Made by a program: the position numbers and the translations under genes. The notes beneath the pieces are model-generated. The model did no database searches. It was given only the letters and a program-made list of their open reading frames with translations, and was not told the origin of the DNA. A stretch of DNA of 64,000 nucleotides from XBB1006 sp051877515 (lineage in GTDB: Bacteria; Bacillota; Clostridia; Lachnospirales; Lachnospiraceae): assembly GCA_051877515.1 (NCBI GenBank), contig JBJEIY010000017.1, positions 434,001 to 498,000 on the forward strand, written 5' to 3'. Positions within the stretch are counted from its first letter, which is position 1; each line of letters opens with the position of its first letter. Shown here in pieces: positions 40,319 through 48,653 of this stretch.

Positions 40319-42001
40319 ATGAAAAAAAGAAACAGTGTCAACTACAAATTGGGTATTATTGTTACGATTGCATTAGCCATTACTTTTTTAATCCTTAATA
40401 CGATCTCTGTTAACATTCTTAAAAATGAAATCATGGAGCAGTGGAAGGTAAAAGACCATAATCTTGTAGTGGCATATGCGGATCGCTTAAAAATGTACAG
40501 CAGCATCCAGGAATATCAGCAGTACATTGATTATCTGAATTCTGACGGAGAATTTGTATACGTTCTCTACATGGAGGATGTAGACGGACAGGTAACTGCA
40601 CTTGCCCACAGTAATCATGAGCGTATCGGCATTGTTTTAGAGGATGCCGGAAGTATTGCGGCAGCCAGAGATGGGCAGGAATACGTTGGATATTACGATG
40701 ATCCCACATCCGGAAAACTTACTCTGGATGTATTAACACCCGTTTATGATGATGCCGGTAATCTGAAAGGCGCTTTTAATATTGGTGTTCCCATTGATGA
40801 TGCCAGTATGAAACAGATCTGGGGTTCATCCGTTTTAAAACTTTCCCTTACAAGTATTATCATCGTAATTGCGCTGATTGTCCTTGTATTATTCATTATG
40901 AATAAGCTCTTACTTAAGCCGTTAAAAGAATTGGGTAACGAAATTGAACGTATTTCTGATTTTGATCTTACGTCAAGTCAGAATAGGGCATTAATCAAAT
41001 ACAGGAATCGCAACGATGAAATCGGTGTTATTAGTAAGTGTTTCTTTACCATGCAGGAAAACCTGACCAATTTGATCCGGAACATTGATCATGTTGCAAA
41101 AGAATTATCACATTATTCGGAGGATTTATCCAATGTCTGCAGCTTAGTTAAGCAAAACGGAGAACAGCTTTCCGTAACGGTAGATGAAGTAGCAAACGGA
41201 GCAATGGTACAAGCACAGCAGACGACAGAAGGCAATACGAAGATGCTTGATCTGAATGATCTTGTAGACACTGTAGGAAAGAATATGTCCAGTTTAAATG
41301 ATGCTACCAAAGAAGTAGGAAAGATCAAGCAGGAGGGTGTAGATAGTCTGGATGCTTTGGTTGAGAAAACAGAGCAAAACACAGAAAACTCCAAGCAGGT
41401 ATTCCGTGTTATGCATGAAACTGGTCAACAGGCACAGAAGATCAAAGAGGCCAGTGTGAAGATCCAGAATATTGCCAGTCAGACAAATCTGCTTGCATTA
41501 AATGCATCCATAGAATCAGCAAGAGCAGGAGAAGCAGGTCGTGGTTTTGCTGTTGTTGCTTCTGAAATAGGAAACCTTTCTCAGCAAACAGATGCACTTA
41601 CCAGCGATATTGATTCCATCATCAATGATCTGGTCGGAAAAATTGAAGAAGCTTTACTGACCATGGAAAAAATGGAACAGACAACCATGGAACAGGCTGA
41701 CCGTGTGGATGATACAAAGGATAAATTCGAACAGATCATGAAGAATGTACAGATCATGGAAGAAAAGTGTATGATCCTTGGTCAATCCACTGATGAAATG
41801 AAGCAAAATGATAAAGCCGTGGTTGATGTTATTACCAGTTTATCCTCACTTTCACAGGAAAATGCTGCATGTATGCAACAAGCCGCTGCATCCGTTATGT
41901 CACAGGGCGAAGAAATTGAAAAAGTTTCCAATTCCAGTCAGGATGTTGCAAACCTTGCAAAGAATCTTCATGAAGAGATCAGCAGATTTAAGATTGATTA
42001 G
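40319..42001 (+). CDS. Methyl-accepting chemotaxis protein
   Basis: A 560-residue chemoreceptor. An N-terminal transmembrane segment (about residues 13-33), an extracellular sensor of about 140 residues (Cache-like: YVLYMEDVDGQVTALAHSN), a second transmembrane segment (about residues 175-198), a HAMP domain (about 200-255) and a long cytoplasmic coiled-coil signalling domain are seen. The signalling tip is QNIASQTNLLALNASIESAR with GEAGRGFAVVASEI, which binds CheA/CheW. No other che or flagellar genes are in the window. It has its own promoter and terminator. The ligand is unknown. Confidence 0.95.
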   Translation: MKKRNSVNYKLGIIVTIALAITFLILNTISVNILKNEIMEQWKVKDHNLVVAYADRLKMYSSIQEYQQYIDYLNSDGEFVYVLYMEDVDGQVTALAHSNHERIGIVLEDAGSIAAARDGQEYVGYYDDPTSGKLTLDVLTPVYDDAGNLKGAFNIGVPIDDASMKQIWGSSVLKLSLTSIIIVIALIVLVLFIMNKLLLKPLKELGNEIERISDFDLTSSQNRALIKYRNRNDEIGVISKCFFTMQENLTNLIRNIDHVAKELSHYSEDLSNVCSLVKQNGEQLSVTVDEVANGAMVQAQQTTEGNTKMLDLNDLVDTVGKNMSSLNDATKEVGKIKQEGVDSLDALVEKTEQNTENSKQVFRVMHETGQQAQKIKEASVKIQNIASQTNLLALNASIESARAGEAGRGFAVVASEIGNLSQQTDALTSDIDSIINDLVGKIEEALLTMEKMEQTTMEQADRVDDTKDKFEQIMKNVQIMEEKCMILGQSTDEMKQNDKAVVDVITSLSSLSQENAACMQQAAASVMSQGEEIEKVSNSSQDVANLAKNLHEEISRFKID

Positions 42002-42042
42002 TAGCTATTTCGTGAACATTTTTAAAAGCATTCTAAAAAAAG

Positions 42043-42075
42043 AGGCTGTTATCCATAAAGATAACAGCCTTTTTC
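42043..42075. terminator. Bidirectional terminator after the chemoreceptor gene
   Basis: An 11-bp stem AGGCTGTTATC (42043-42053) pairs with GATAACAGCCT (42060-42070), flanked by a long A-run before and a T-run after. It can serve the plus-strand receptor and the minus-strand kinase gene. Confidence 0.93.
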
Positions 42076-42194
42076 TTTTACCCTGCATCGATGCAATAGA
42101 GAGAAAAAAATCTAGATAGGATAGACTATGCGATATATAACTATTCGCGAAAGTCAACTTTAACGAAATGTAATGGGTGTTTTTCCCAAAGTAT

Positions 42195-42839
42195 TTAACC
42201 TTCCAGATTCTTTTGTTTGGTTTCAATGTATTTCATAATTACATCTACACAGCCCTCAATGCCCAGATCGCTGGCATTTAAACATAAATCATAGCTTTTT
42301 GAATCTCCCCAGCGCTTACTGGTATAATAATTATAATAATTTGCACGTTTTTTATCTGTTTTCATCATAAGTTCTATGGCAGTTTTTTCATCAATCTCTT
42401 CAGATGATCTTTCCATCAGATTCTTCACCTTAAAAGGTGTTTCTGCTTTAATGAATACACTAACCATATTCTCATGATCCTGTAAAGCATAATCAGCACA
42501 TCGACCAATGATAACGCAGGATTCATGTTCTGCAATCTTTTTAATCGTATTAAACTGCGCCAGAAAAACTTTTTGATTCAATGGAATATCTAACATGCCG
42601 GGTGCTGTAGAACATCCGCCAAAAGAATGGGAATCTGTTGCAAAAGAAAACAGAAAGCTATTGGACGGTTTTTCATCATTATGTTCAAATATTTCCTGAC
42701 AAAATTCACTGTCTTGTGCCGCACGTTCTAACAATTCCTTGTCATAACATGGAATGTCAAGGCGTTTAGCCAATGAAATACCAATTTGTTTTCCGGCACT
42801 TCCAAATTCCCTTCCAATTGTTATCACTAATGGTTTCAT
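42195..42839 (-). CDS. Cytidylate kinase-like family protein
   Basis: A 214-residue P-loop kinase of the 'cytidylate kinase-like' family, distinct from true Cmk. The N-terminus MKPLVITIGREFGSAGKQIG carries a modified Walker A (GREFGSAGKQ). CVIIGRCADYAL and the central DKKRANYYNYYTSKRWGD are typical of the family. The substrate is unknown. The start at 42839 follows GGGAGG; an upstream in-frame codon at 42860 precedes that site. A promoter at 42894-42921 overlaps the end of the upstream pseudouridine synthase gene. Confidence 0.85.
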   Translation of the reverse strand: MKPLVITIGREFGSAGKQIGISLAKRLDIPCYDKELLERAAQDSEFCQEIFEHNDEKPSNSFLFSFATDSHSFGGCSTAPGMLDIPLNQKVFLAQFNTIKKIAEHESCVIIGRCADYALQDHENMVSVFIKAETPFKVKNLMERSSEEIDEKTAIELMMKTDKKRANYYNYYTSKRWGDSKSYDLCLNASDLGIEGCVDVIMKYIETKQKNLEG

Positions 42840-42893
42840 AAGTATCGCCTCCCAAAGCATATATTAAAATGGTTTTCAGCCTCTTCTACCCTT

Positions 42894-42921
42894 ATTCTAT
42901 CAGAATTTTCAGAAATTTCAA
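42894..42921 (-). promoter_or_regulatory. Promoter of the cytidylate kinase-like gene
   Basis: On the minus strand TTGAAA (42916-42921) and TAGAAT (42894-42899) are 16 bp apart. The -35 overlaps the stop codon region of the pseudouridine synthase gene. Confidence 0.55.
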
Positions 42922-43841
42922 GGATTTTTACGCAACTTATCAAGTAACTCATTAAAATACTCCGGCAGAGGTGCCTCAAATTCCACGTATTTATTCGTTG
43001 TTGGATGAACAAATCCAATGATCTTAGCGTGTAATGTCTGTCCCTGTAGATCGGAAAACTTCCTGGAATTACCGTATACAGCATCTCCCAGCAGTGGATG
43101 ATTTAAATATGCCATATGAACCCGGATCTGATGGGTCCTTCCCGTTTCCAGCTTAAACTGCAGGTAAGTGGCATTTGAAAAACGTTCTAAAACTTTGTAA
43201 TGGGTAATCGCTTCCCGACCCTGATCTTTAAAAACAGCCATTTTCTTACGATCTTTCAAGCTGCGTCCTATCCTTGTACTAATCGTTCCCTCATCTTGCT
43301 TCACAACACCGCTTACAATTCCTTCGTAAATCCTGTTTACACTATGCTCGGCAATCTGTTGTGCAATGATTTGGTGCGACTGGTCATTTTTGCAGATGAT
43401 AAGGGAACCGGTAGTATCCATATCAATACGGTGCACAATACCGGGGCGGATTTCCCCGTTTATTCCGGATAAACCACCATGACAATGATACAAAACTGCA
43501 TTAACCAATGTATGATCCGGATGTCCTGCGCTTGGATGAACCACCATTCCTTTCGGTTTATTCACAATTAGAACGTCAGAATCCTCATATAAAATATCCA
43601 AAGGAATATCCTGCGCAACAGCCTCTATCTCTTTTCTTTCGGGAACGGAAAGCGAAATTTCATCTTTGCTTCTCAATTTATAGTTTGCTTTGACAGCATT
43701 TCCGTTCACGCATACCAACTGCTGATCAATCAGATTCTGTATAAAAGAACGTGAAAACTCCTCCAGCTCCCCGGCGAGAAATTTATCGATTCTCTGCCCT
43801 ACAAGATCATCCTCTACATATATTCTATATTCATCCATCAC
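42918..43841 (-). CDS. rluD: Pseudouridine synthase, RluA family (RluD-like)
   Basis: A 307-residue RluA-family enzyme with an N-terminal S4 domain (QRIDKFLAGELEEFSRSFIQNLI, VCVNGNAVKANYKL) and a catalytic domain with HRIDMDTTGSLIICKND, the active aspartate at about residue 142, and GRTHQIRVHMAYL. It follows lspA directly, matching the lspA-ylyB (rluD-type) pair of B. subtilis. The start is the GTG at 43841, ten bases from AAGGAG, or the next ATG at 43838; both give the same protein apart from one residue. Confidence 0.93.
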   Translation of the reverse strand: MMDEYRIYVEDDLVGQRIDKFLAGELEEFSRSFIQNLIDQQLVCVNGNAVKANYKLRSKDEISLSVPERKEIEAVAQDIPLDILYEDSDVLIVNKPKGMVVHPSAGHPDHTLVNAVLYHCHGGLSGINGEIRPGIVHRIDMDTTGSLIICKNDQSHQIIAQQIAEHSVNRIYEGIVSGVVKQDEGTISTRIGRSLKDRKKMAVFKDQGREAITHYKVLERFSNATYLQFKLETGRTHQIRVHMAYLNHPLLGDAVYGNSRKFSDLQGQTLHAKIIGFVHPTTNKYVEFEAPLPEYFNELLDKLRKNP

Positions 43842-44348
43842 TTATCCGTTACTCCTTTTTAAAAATGAAAATTCATCATCTTTATAGATAAATATAATAT
43901 AGAAAGCAAACACAATGCAGGCGCAGGTGACATATATATCAGCAATATTAAAAATCGGAAAATCGATCAGAGAAATGTATATGAAATCAATGACATAAGC
44001 ATGTACAATACGATCAATAAAATTTCCCACAGCACCAGCCATAAAAAATACCAATAAAACATGCAAAGGTAAAAATCTCTTTTGATCCGGTATCCTATAC
44101 ATTAACCATAAAAACATAACTAGAAGAATCATGGTTAAAACCAAAAACAGCCAGGTTGCATTCTGAAGAATTCCGAAGGCTGCTCCGAAGTTTTCCAGAT
44201 ACTGTAACCGCAGCACACCCTCTATAATATCAATTCCATCTGTCCCCCTCAAATAGTTCACTGCAAGATATTTGGTAACCTGATCCATAGCCACCAAAAC
44301 CAAAACAGACAACATTTGAGCTCCCATGATCACATATTTTTTCTTCAT
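43842..44348 (-). CDS. lspA: Lipoprotein signal peptidase (signal peptidase II)
   Basis: A 168-residue aspartic membrane protease that removes signal peptides from lipoproteins. Four transmembrane segments are visible. The catalytic aspartates are in the segments GAVGNFIDRI and VIDFIYISLIDFPIFNIADIYV, the conserved LspA motifs. The substrate class is represented here by the Dac lipoprotein at 48654-49655. A TATAAT-like -10 at 44368-44373 suggests a separate promoter. Its stop is adjacent to the RluD-type start. Confidence 0.95.
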   Translation of the reverse strand: MKKKYVIMGAQMLSVLVLVAMDQVTKYLAVNYLRGTDGIDIIEGVLRLQYLENFGAAFGILQNATWLFLVLTMILLVMFLWLMYRIPDQKRFLPLHVLLVFFMAGAVGNFIDRIVHAYVIDFIYISLIDFPIFNIADIYVTCACIVFAFYIIFIYKDDEFSFLKRSNG

Positions 44349-44538
44349 ATCTTCTTTACTCCAATTAATTATATCAAAAGTTAATTTTGTAAATCTTTCT
44401 CATAAATTAAGATGTTTTTACGCATCAAAGTTTGTTATTAATATGACATACCACGAAGATCATATAATAAAGCGCTGTAAATATTGAAGTTTATCTCCGC
44501 TTTAAACTATCTGTATTTGTATCTTACTATTTTATCTT

Positions 44539-45297
44539 TCAACAGTAAATCTGGTAGCTAATTTTCGTTTTTCCCTTCTTTGACAGTTCACCCAACTGCA
44601 CGATTTTATATTTTCCCACATGCCGGATAGAAATAATATCACCGGGAGAACACAGATACGTATTACGAAAAACCTGACGCTGATTTACAAAAACCAAACC
44701 ATCCTGAATCTGTTTTAATGACTGTGATCGACTTAGATTAGCCAGTTCAGATACTACACAGTCTAATCTGGCCGAGGCAATGGTTCCATTCCTGTCTTCA
44801 AACTTTCTTTCAAAAGAAATCTCCTTTTGCTCACAAACAGAAACCACGACTTCGGTATGCCGAATTCGGTGTATTTCTTCACAAGCGAGTGAAGCAATAG
44901 ATTCTTTCACCAGAACATAACATTTCCCTTCCTCAGAAAACAGGATGTCTCCTACCAGTTTCCGTTCAATAGAAAGCCCCATAAGCGTTCCGAGAATGTC
45001 ACGATGAGAGATTTTTTCCTGCGCAAATCTGGGATTTCTGGGACGAATTTCAAGAAGTTTGATAGGGAAATACTTATTAAAAGTAAGAGCATCAGGGATA
45101 AATGCTATCATCTGACGCTCTAAAAATTTTATCTGATCAAAAACACAAAAAGAGCACGTAAACTCCTTTTGATGTTCCAGAAATAAACTGTATTCCGTTG
45201 CATCCATAAAATCGCTATAACAGACCATATACTTCCTATCTGCCAAACGATCCAGATCTTTTAATCTCTTTAAGAAAAGTACATCTTCTGCTATCAT
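44539..45297 (-). CDS. ylmH: YlmH-like S4-domain RNA-binding protein
   Basis: A 252-residue YlmH-family protein. A C-terminal S4 domain (about residues 175-240: ARLDCVVSELANLSRSQSLKQIQDGLVFVNQR) follows the N-terminal YlmH domain. YlmH has been linked to stalled-ribosome handling with RqcH-related pathways in B. subtilis. It follows sepF by 3 bp, the normal division-cluster position, although yggT and divIVA are missing. The 190-bp gap downstream holds only an A/T-rich region with a weak hairpin and the lspA -10. Confidence 0.9.
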   Translation of the reverse strand: MIAEDVLFLKRLKDLDRLADRKYMVCYSDFMDATEYSLFLEHQKEFTCSFCVFDQIKFLERQMIAFIPDALTFNKYFPIKLLEIRPRNPRFAQEKISHRDILGTLMGLSIERKLVGDILFSEEGKCYVLVKESIASLACEEIHRIRHTEVVVSVCEQKEISFERKFEDRNGTIASARLDCVVSELANLSRSQSLKQIQDGLVFVNQRQVFRNTYLCSPGDIISIRHVGKYKIVQLGELSKKGKTKISYQIYC

Positions 45298-45300
45298 GGA

Positions 45301-45831
45301 TTAGAACTCACTCTTAAAAGAATTAATATCAAAGCCATCTACATAATTCTGAAAATCTCCGGATATTTCCACGTTTGCAGGTGTAATTATAAAAATATAA
45401 TTTGAGATTTTCTGAAGATTACCACCCATGGCATAACAACTTCCGGATGTAAAATCTATAATCCTCTGTGCAATATCTACTGCTAGACCTTCCACATTTA
45501 ATACAACCGTTCTTCCATCCAGCAAGGTATCTGTTATCTCCCGTTCATCATCAATCGTAGAAGGACGGATCACACAAACCTCCATGCCATTCATATTACT
45601 CCTGCTCTTAACAGAGCGCATGGGAGTAATTTTATTATTTGTTTTTACAGGAGCTTTTTCACGATTCTTCTTACGATCTTCAAAGTCAATTTCATCTGCT
45701 TTATTATCCTTAAAAGAAGAACGCACACTCTGCTCTTCATCTATATTAAAATCATCATTATCGTATTCGAAATCATCATCCGAATCCAACTTCATAACAT
45801 CAAGAATCTTATCCATCAGTCCCATACTCAT
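45301..45831 (-). CDS. sepF: Cell division protein SepF
   Basis: A 176-residue SepF that anchors and bundles FtsZ at the division site. The N-terminal amphipathic membrane-targeting helix (MGLMDKILDVMKL), an acidic linker of about 60 residues and the C-terminal SepF domain (EVCVIRPSTIDDEREITDTLLDGRTVVLNVEG...AQRIIDFTSGSCYAMGG) are all seen. I chose ATG 45831, four bases after AGGAG; ATG 45825, ten bases after it, is equally possible. The reading frame extends upstream into yggS, but without a start site there. Confidence 0.95.
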   Translation of the reverse strand: MSMGLMDKILDVMKLDSDDDFEYDNDDFNIDEEQSVRSSFKDNKADEIDFEDRKKNREKAPVKTNNKITPMRSVKSRSNMNGMEVCVIRPSTIDDEREITDTLLDGRTVVLNVEGLAVDIAQRIIDFTSGSCYAMGGNLQKISNYIFIITPANVEISGDFQNYVDGFDINSFKSEF

Positions 45832-45844
45832 ATCTCTCCTAACA

Positions 45845-46555
45845 CTACTGTATTGGCCTTGTATCATAGTAGCGTTGACCGAAAATCTTACTGCCAACCC
45901 TTACTATGGTGGCTCCTTCGTCAATTGCTGCCACATAGTCCTGTGACATACCCATTGAAAGAATATCCATACTTATATTATCAATGTTTTTACTGTTGAT
46001 GTCAACAAATAATTGCTTCATTTTGTGGAAAATCTCACGATTTTCTTCAAAATCAACAACATATGGTGCACTTGTCATAAGACCGCGGATACAAATACCG
46101 GGAAGTACACAAATGTTTCTTAGCAGTTCTTCCGCCTGCTCCGGCAAGACACCAAATTTTGTTTCTTCCCTTCCCATGTTTACTTCTACTAAAATATCCT
46201 GTGTAATATTGTTTTTCACTGCCTGTTTACTGATTTCTTCCGCTAAGCGTAATGAATCAACCGAATGGATAAGAACAACCTTTCCAATAATATATTTCAC
46301 CTTGTTTCGCTGTAAATGACCTATCATATGCCAACGGATATCAGAAGGAAGAATATCCATTTTTTCACAAAGCTCCTGTACCTTATTTTCTCCAAAATCG
46401 CGAACGCCGGCATCATATGCTTCCTGTATAAGTTCAGCCGGTTTTGTTTTGCTTACGGCCACAAGAAGCACCTCAGAAGGGTCCCTGTGAGATTGTCTTA
46501 CAGCTTTCTCAATGTTATTCTGAACCATCTCCAGATTTGATAATAATTCGCTCAT
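45845..46555 (-). CDS. yggS: YggS family PLP-binding protein
   Basis: A 236-residue PLP homeostasis protein (YlmE in B. subtilis). The PLP lysine is in LLVAVSKTKPAELI (about residue 36), and the phosphate-binding region includes SMGMSQDYVAAIDEGATIVRVGS near the C-terminus. It carries PLP without a known catalytic reaction and affects amino acid and PLP balance. It sits between the HlyD-like gene and sepF, matching ylmE-sepF order. Confidence 0.93.
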   Translation of the reverse strand: MSELLSNLEMVQNNIEKAVRQSHRDPSEVLLVAVSKTKPAELIQEAYDAGVRDFGENKVQELCEKMDILPSDIRWHMIGHLQRNKVKYIIGKVVLIHSVDSLRLAEEISKQAVKNNITQDILVEVNMGREETKFGVLPEQAEELLRNICVLPGICIRGLMTSAPYVVDFEENREIFHKMKQLFVDINSKNIDNISMDILSMGMSQDYVAAIDEGATIVRVGSKIFGQRYYDTRPIQ

Positions 46556-46594
46556 TCCTTACCTCCGGATTTATCATGATGAAAGTAAAACCAC

Positions 46595-47953
46595 TCAAAA
46601 GATCAGCTCACCTTCCTCAATTTCTTCACTGTCTAAAATAATATGATCATAATTACTAACCCCATAGGGGGTCTTCATTTTAACAATCGTATAATCCTCA
46701 TTGCTGCTAATGGTTTCTATTCTGCGAAGTTGTGCATATCCCTTATTAACACAGAAAACACAGGGTAAGGATTCCGTCAGGCTAATCTTAAGCCGTTGTG
46801 TAGAGTCAGGTTCCTGGATCTGATCATTTACAGTCAGCTCTTCTTCATGTATATAATAATAATCTTCATCCGAAGTATACAGATCAGCTGCCACGAAATT
46901 TACACTTTCTCTTCCTTTCCCGTCCTTTTGAACCTTCATAAATCCCTTGGAGTTCCCGCTTTCTGCCAGATACTCCTTGGGAATCTTACAGAATTCCACA
47001 TTACAGATGGCAGAGTTCGGAATCTTATATCCCCTATCACGATTCACCACAATATCAACGTCAAGATAACGCTCTGTGGCATATCGTATCATTCCGGTTG
47101 ATAATTCCATGATAATATAGGTATCTCCGTCTCTTTCCTCCAGTGTAAAAGGGACTTCCGCAGAAAAATCATCTTTCTTAATTGTTAGAGCTACATAAGA
47201 TTCGTCAGTCAGCTGCTCTTTCAATGTATCTTCGATCAAGGCAACCAGATACCAGTTTTCATCCGTTACCAACTTATATATATCTTGTCCCTTTTTTACA
47301 TAAGGGTCCTGTTTCAGACTTTTTTTCACATAATTAATTCCAAGTACATCGTCTTTCGTAAACGTATTGATAGTAAGATCCTCGCACGCATCCGTTTCAT
47401 ATAGGACAACACCCGGCTCATAAGCATAATAAGCACTCATGCCCTTAAAAAAAGCTGCTCCACCTGATTTTTCAGCTATGGTCTCTACAATTTTTAAATT
47501 GAGATTATCATGAAAATCATAAGTATTGTAAAACAGATCATCCGAGTAGGAATAGGAAAAATCATCCATAAGAGAAAGAAGTTCTTCCTTTTTCTCCTGG
47601 GAAAAAAGTTCTTCCTTACAATCTTCCTTCTGCTCAACAATGTCTTGAAACAGATTTCCGGATTGATCCAGCGCATAAACTACACTTTTGGATCCGACCT
47701 TGGTATCCTCATCAGCAAAATATGTAACGTATCCTTCACCGGATGTTTGTATCACGTTCTCTTTACGAATGGCCAGAGCCTGATAAGAATAATAGGAAGA
47801 CAAATCGCCTGTGGTCACTTCATAGGTCGCTACTTTTTTCTGTATAACAAATGACACGATCACAATCAGCAAATATATAAATAAAACTGCAAATATGACG
47901 GTGCCGACATTAAACTTAAATGGTTTTCTGAATCGAATCACATTGTTATCCAT
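46595..47953 (-). CDS. HlyD-like membrane-anchored protein
   Basis: A 452-residue protein with one N-terminal transmembrane segment (about residues 16-40) and a large extracytoplasmic part. The first outside segment (TGDLSSYYSYQALAIRKENVIQTSGEGYVTYFADEDTKVGSKSVVYAL) resembles the barrel-sandwich half-motif of HlyD/membrane-fusion proteins, and a matching second half (KKGQDIYKLVTDENWYLVALI) appears at about residue 230. There is no ABC transporter or permease next to it. I chose ATG 47953, preceded by GGAGG at seven bases; an in-frame TTG at 47968 precedes that site. It begins the operon with yggS-sepF-ylmH, so a division or envelope role is possible. Confidence 0.75.
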   Translation of the reverse strand: MDNNVIRFRKPFKFNVGTVIFAVLFIYLLIVIVSFVIQKKVATYEVTTGDLSSYYSYQALAIRKENVIQTSGEGYVTYFADEDTKVGSKSVVYALDQSGNLFQDIVEQKEDCKEELFSQEKKEELLSLMDDFSYSYSDDLFYNTYDFHDNLNLKIVETIAEKSGGAAFFKGMSAYYAYEPGVVLYETDACEDLTINTFTKDDVLGINYVKKSLKQDPYVKKGQDIYKLVTDENWYLVALIEDTLKEQLTDESYVALTIKKDDFSAEVPFTLEERDGDTYIIMELSTGMIRYATERYLDVDIVVNRDRGYKIPNSAICNVEFCKIPKEYLAESGNSKGFMKVQKDGKGRESVNFVAADLYTSDEDYYYIHEEELTVNDQIQEPDSTQRLKISLTESLPCVFCVNKGYAQLRRIETISSNEDYTIVKMKTPYGVSNYDHIILDSEEIEEGELIF

Positions 47954-47973
47954 AGGCTGGTCCTCCAAATGCT

Positions 47974-48002
47974 ATTATAACACTCCTTCCCATATTAAAC
48001 AA
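47974..48002 (-). promoter_or_regulatory. Promoter of the HlyD-like/yggS/sepF operon
   Basis: On the minus strand TTGTTT (47997-48002) and TATAAT (47974-47979) are 17 bp apart, immediately after the upstream terminator. The leader would be only about 15 bases. Confidence 0.8.
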
Positions 48003-48003
48003 G

Positions 48004-48034
48004 AAAAGAGACCATCTTGGAGATGATCTCTTTT
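48004..48034 (-). terminator. Terminator of the small P-loop gene
   Basis: AAAAGAGA...TCTCTTTT forms an outer 8-bp stem with an inner ATCT/AGAT stem (48004-48034), and A/T runs on both sides. It lies between the P-loop gene stop and the next promoter. Confidence 0.8.
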
Positions 48035-48077
48035 ATCTGATACTATATGATTCCTGTATCCATTCAAATATTGTAAT

Positions 48078-48500
48078 CTACAATGAGATTTCTATGTACT
48101 GTTTCGCAAATTCGGGAAGATCCGCTTCATTCTTTGATACACTTAAAACAAAATTAATATGATACTTATCGCTTAAAATATTGAGTTTCTTGAGTACCTT
48201 GCATAATTCTTCCTCTGATTCAATGTGTGCGATACTTAAAAAACTGTCCAGATACATTTCTTCAAGATCATTATCCTGAGAAACGATTCCACATATAAAT
48301 CCAACAAACTCATCCGAGTTATCCACCGGCAACTCCGGAACAATGATCAAACGAACCTTATTGTTCAGTTCATACATATGCTTCGAATTCTTATCCAAAA
48401 ATACGATGCTTCCATTTGCTGCTGGCACTGCCTTATTCACTTTTTCCAGTAAGAATTTTGTTTTTCCTTTACCCTTTTCACCTGAAATAATCTGTATCAT
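48078..48500 (-). CDS. Small P-loop protein of unknown function (140 aa)
   Basis: A 140-residue protein beginning MIQIISGEKGKGKTKFLLEKV, a clear Walker A (GEKGKGKT, residues 7-14). A beta strand NGSIVFLDK and a possible Walker-B-like VRLIIVPELPVD follow, but there is no full AAA or kinase signature. A helix-rich acidic C-terminal half follows. I do not recognise a named family. It has its own consensus promoter (48592-48620), a good GGGAGG and its own terminator, so it is a free-standing, expressed gene. No coding partner is apparent. Confidence 0.78.
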   Translation of the reverse strand: MIQIISGEKGKGKTKFLLEKVNKAVPAANGSIVFLDKNSKHMYELNNKVRLIIVPELPVDNSDEFVGFICGIVSQDNDLEEMYLDSFLSIAHIESEEELCKVLKKLNILSDKYHINFVLSVSKNEADLPEFAKQYIEISL

Positions 48501-48591
48501 GACGTTTTCCTCCCGGCTCTGTTGTTATCAAAATTGTCAGAATCAAATTCCAAACAAAACTTTTTGATATACAACTTTTGTTTATGTTTCT

Positions 48592-48620
48592 ATTATATTG
48601 TATTATCTGCAATAATACAA
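48592..48620 (-). promoter_or_regulatory. Promoter of the small P-loop gene
   Basis: On the minus strand TTGTAT (48615-48620) and TATAAT (48592-48597) are 17 bp apart. The leader is about 85 bases. Confidence 0.8.
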
Positions 48621-48653
48621 CCTCAAAAGCAGAAAATTTTAAAGAAAGCTTAA

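Noticed and set aside
42124..42155. Imperfect inverted repeat (GACT..GCGA / TCGC..AGTC) resembling a recombination site
   Set aside because: Arms of 10-11 bp and a roughly central spacer recall a dif layout, but the XerD-type half site (TTATG...) is absent and the match is imperfect, so chance in a noncoding gap is likely.
44469..44503. AAAGCG...CGCTTT stem downstream of ylmH as a terminator
   Set aside because: Only six base pairs with a 23-base loop and no good T-tract.
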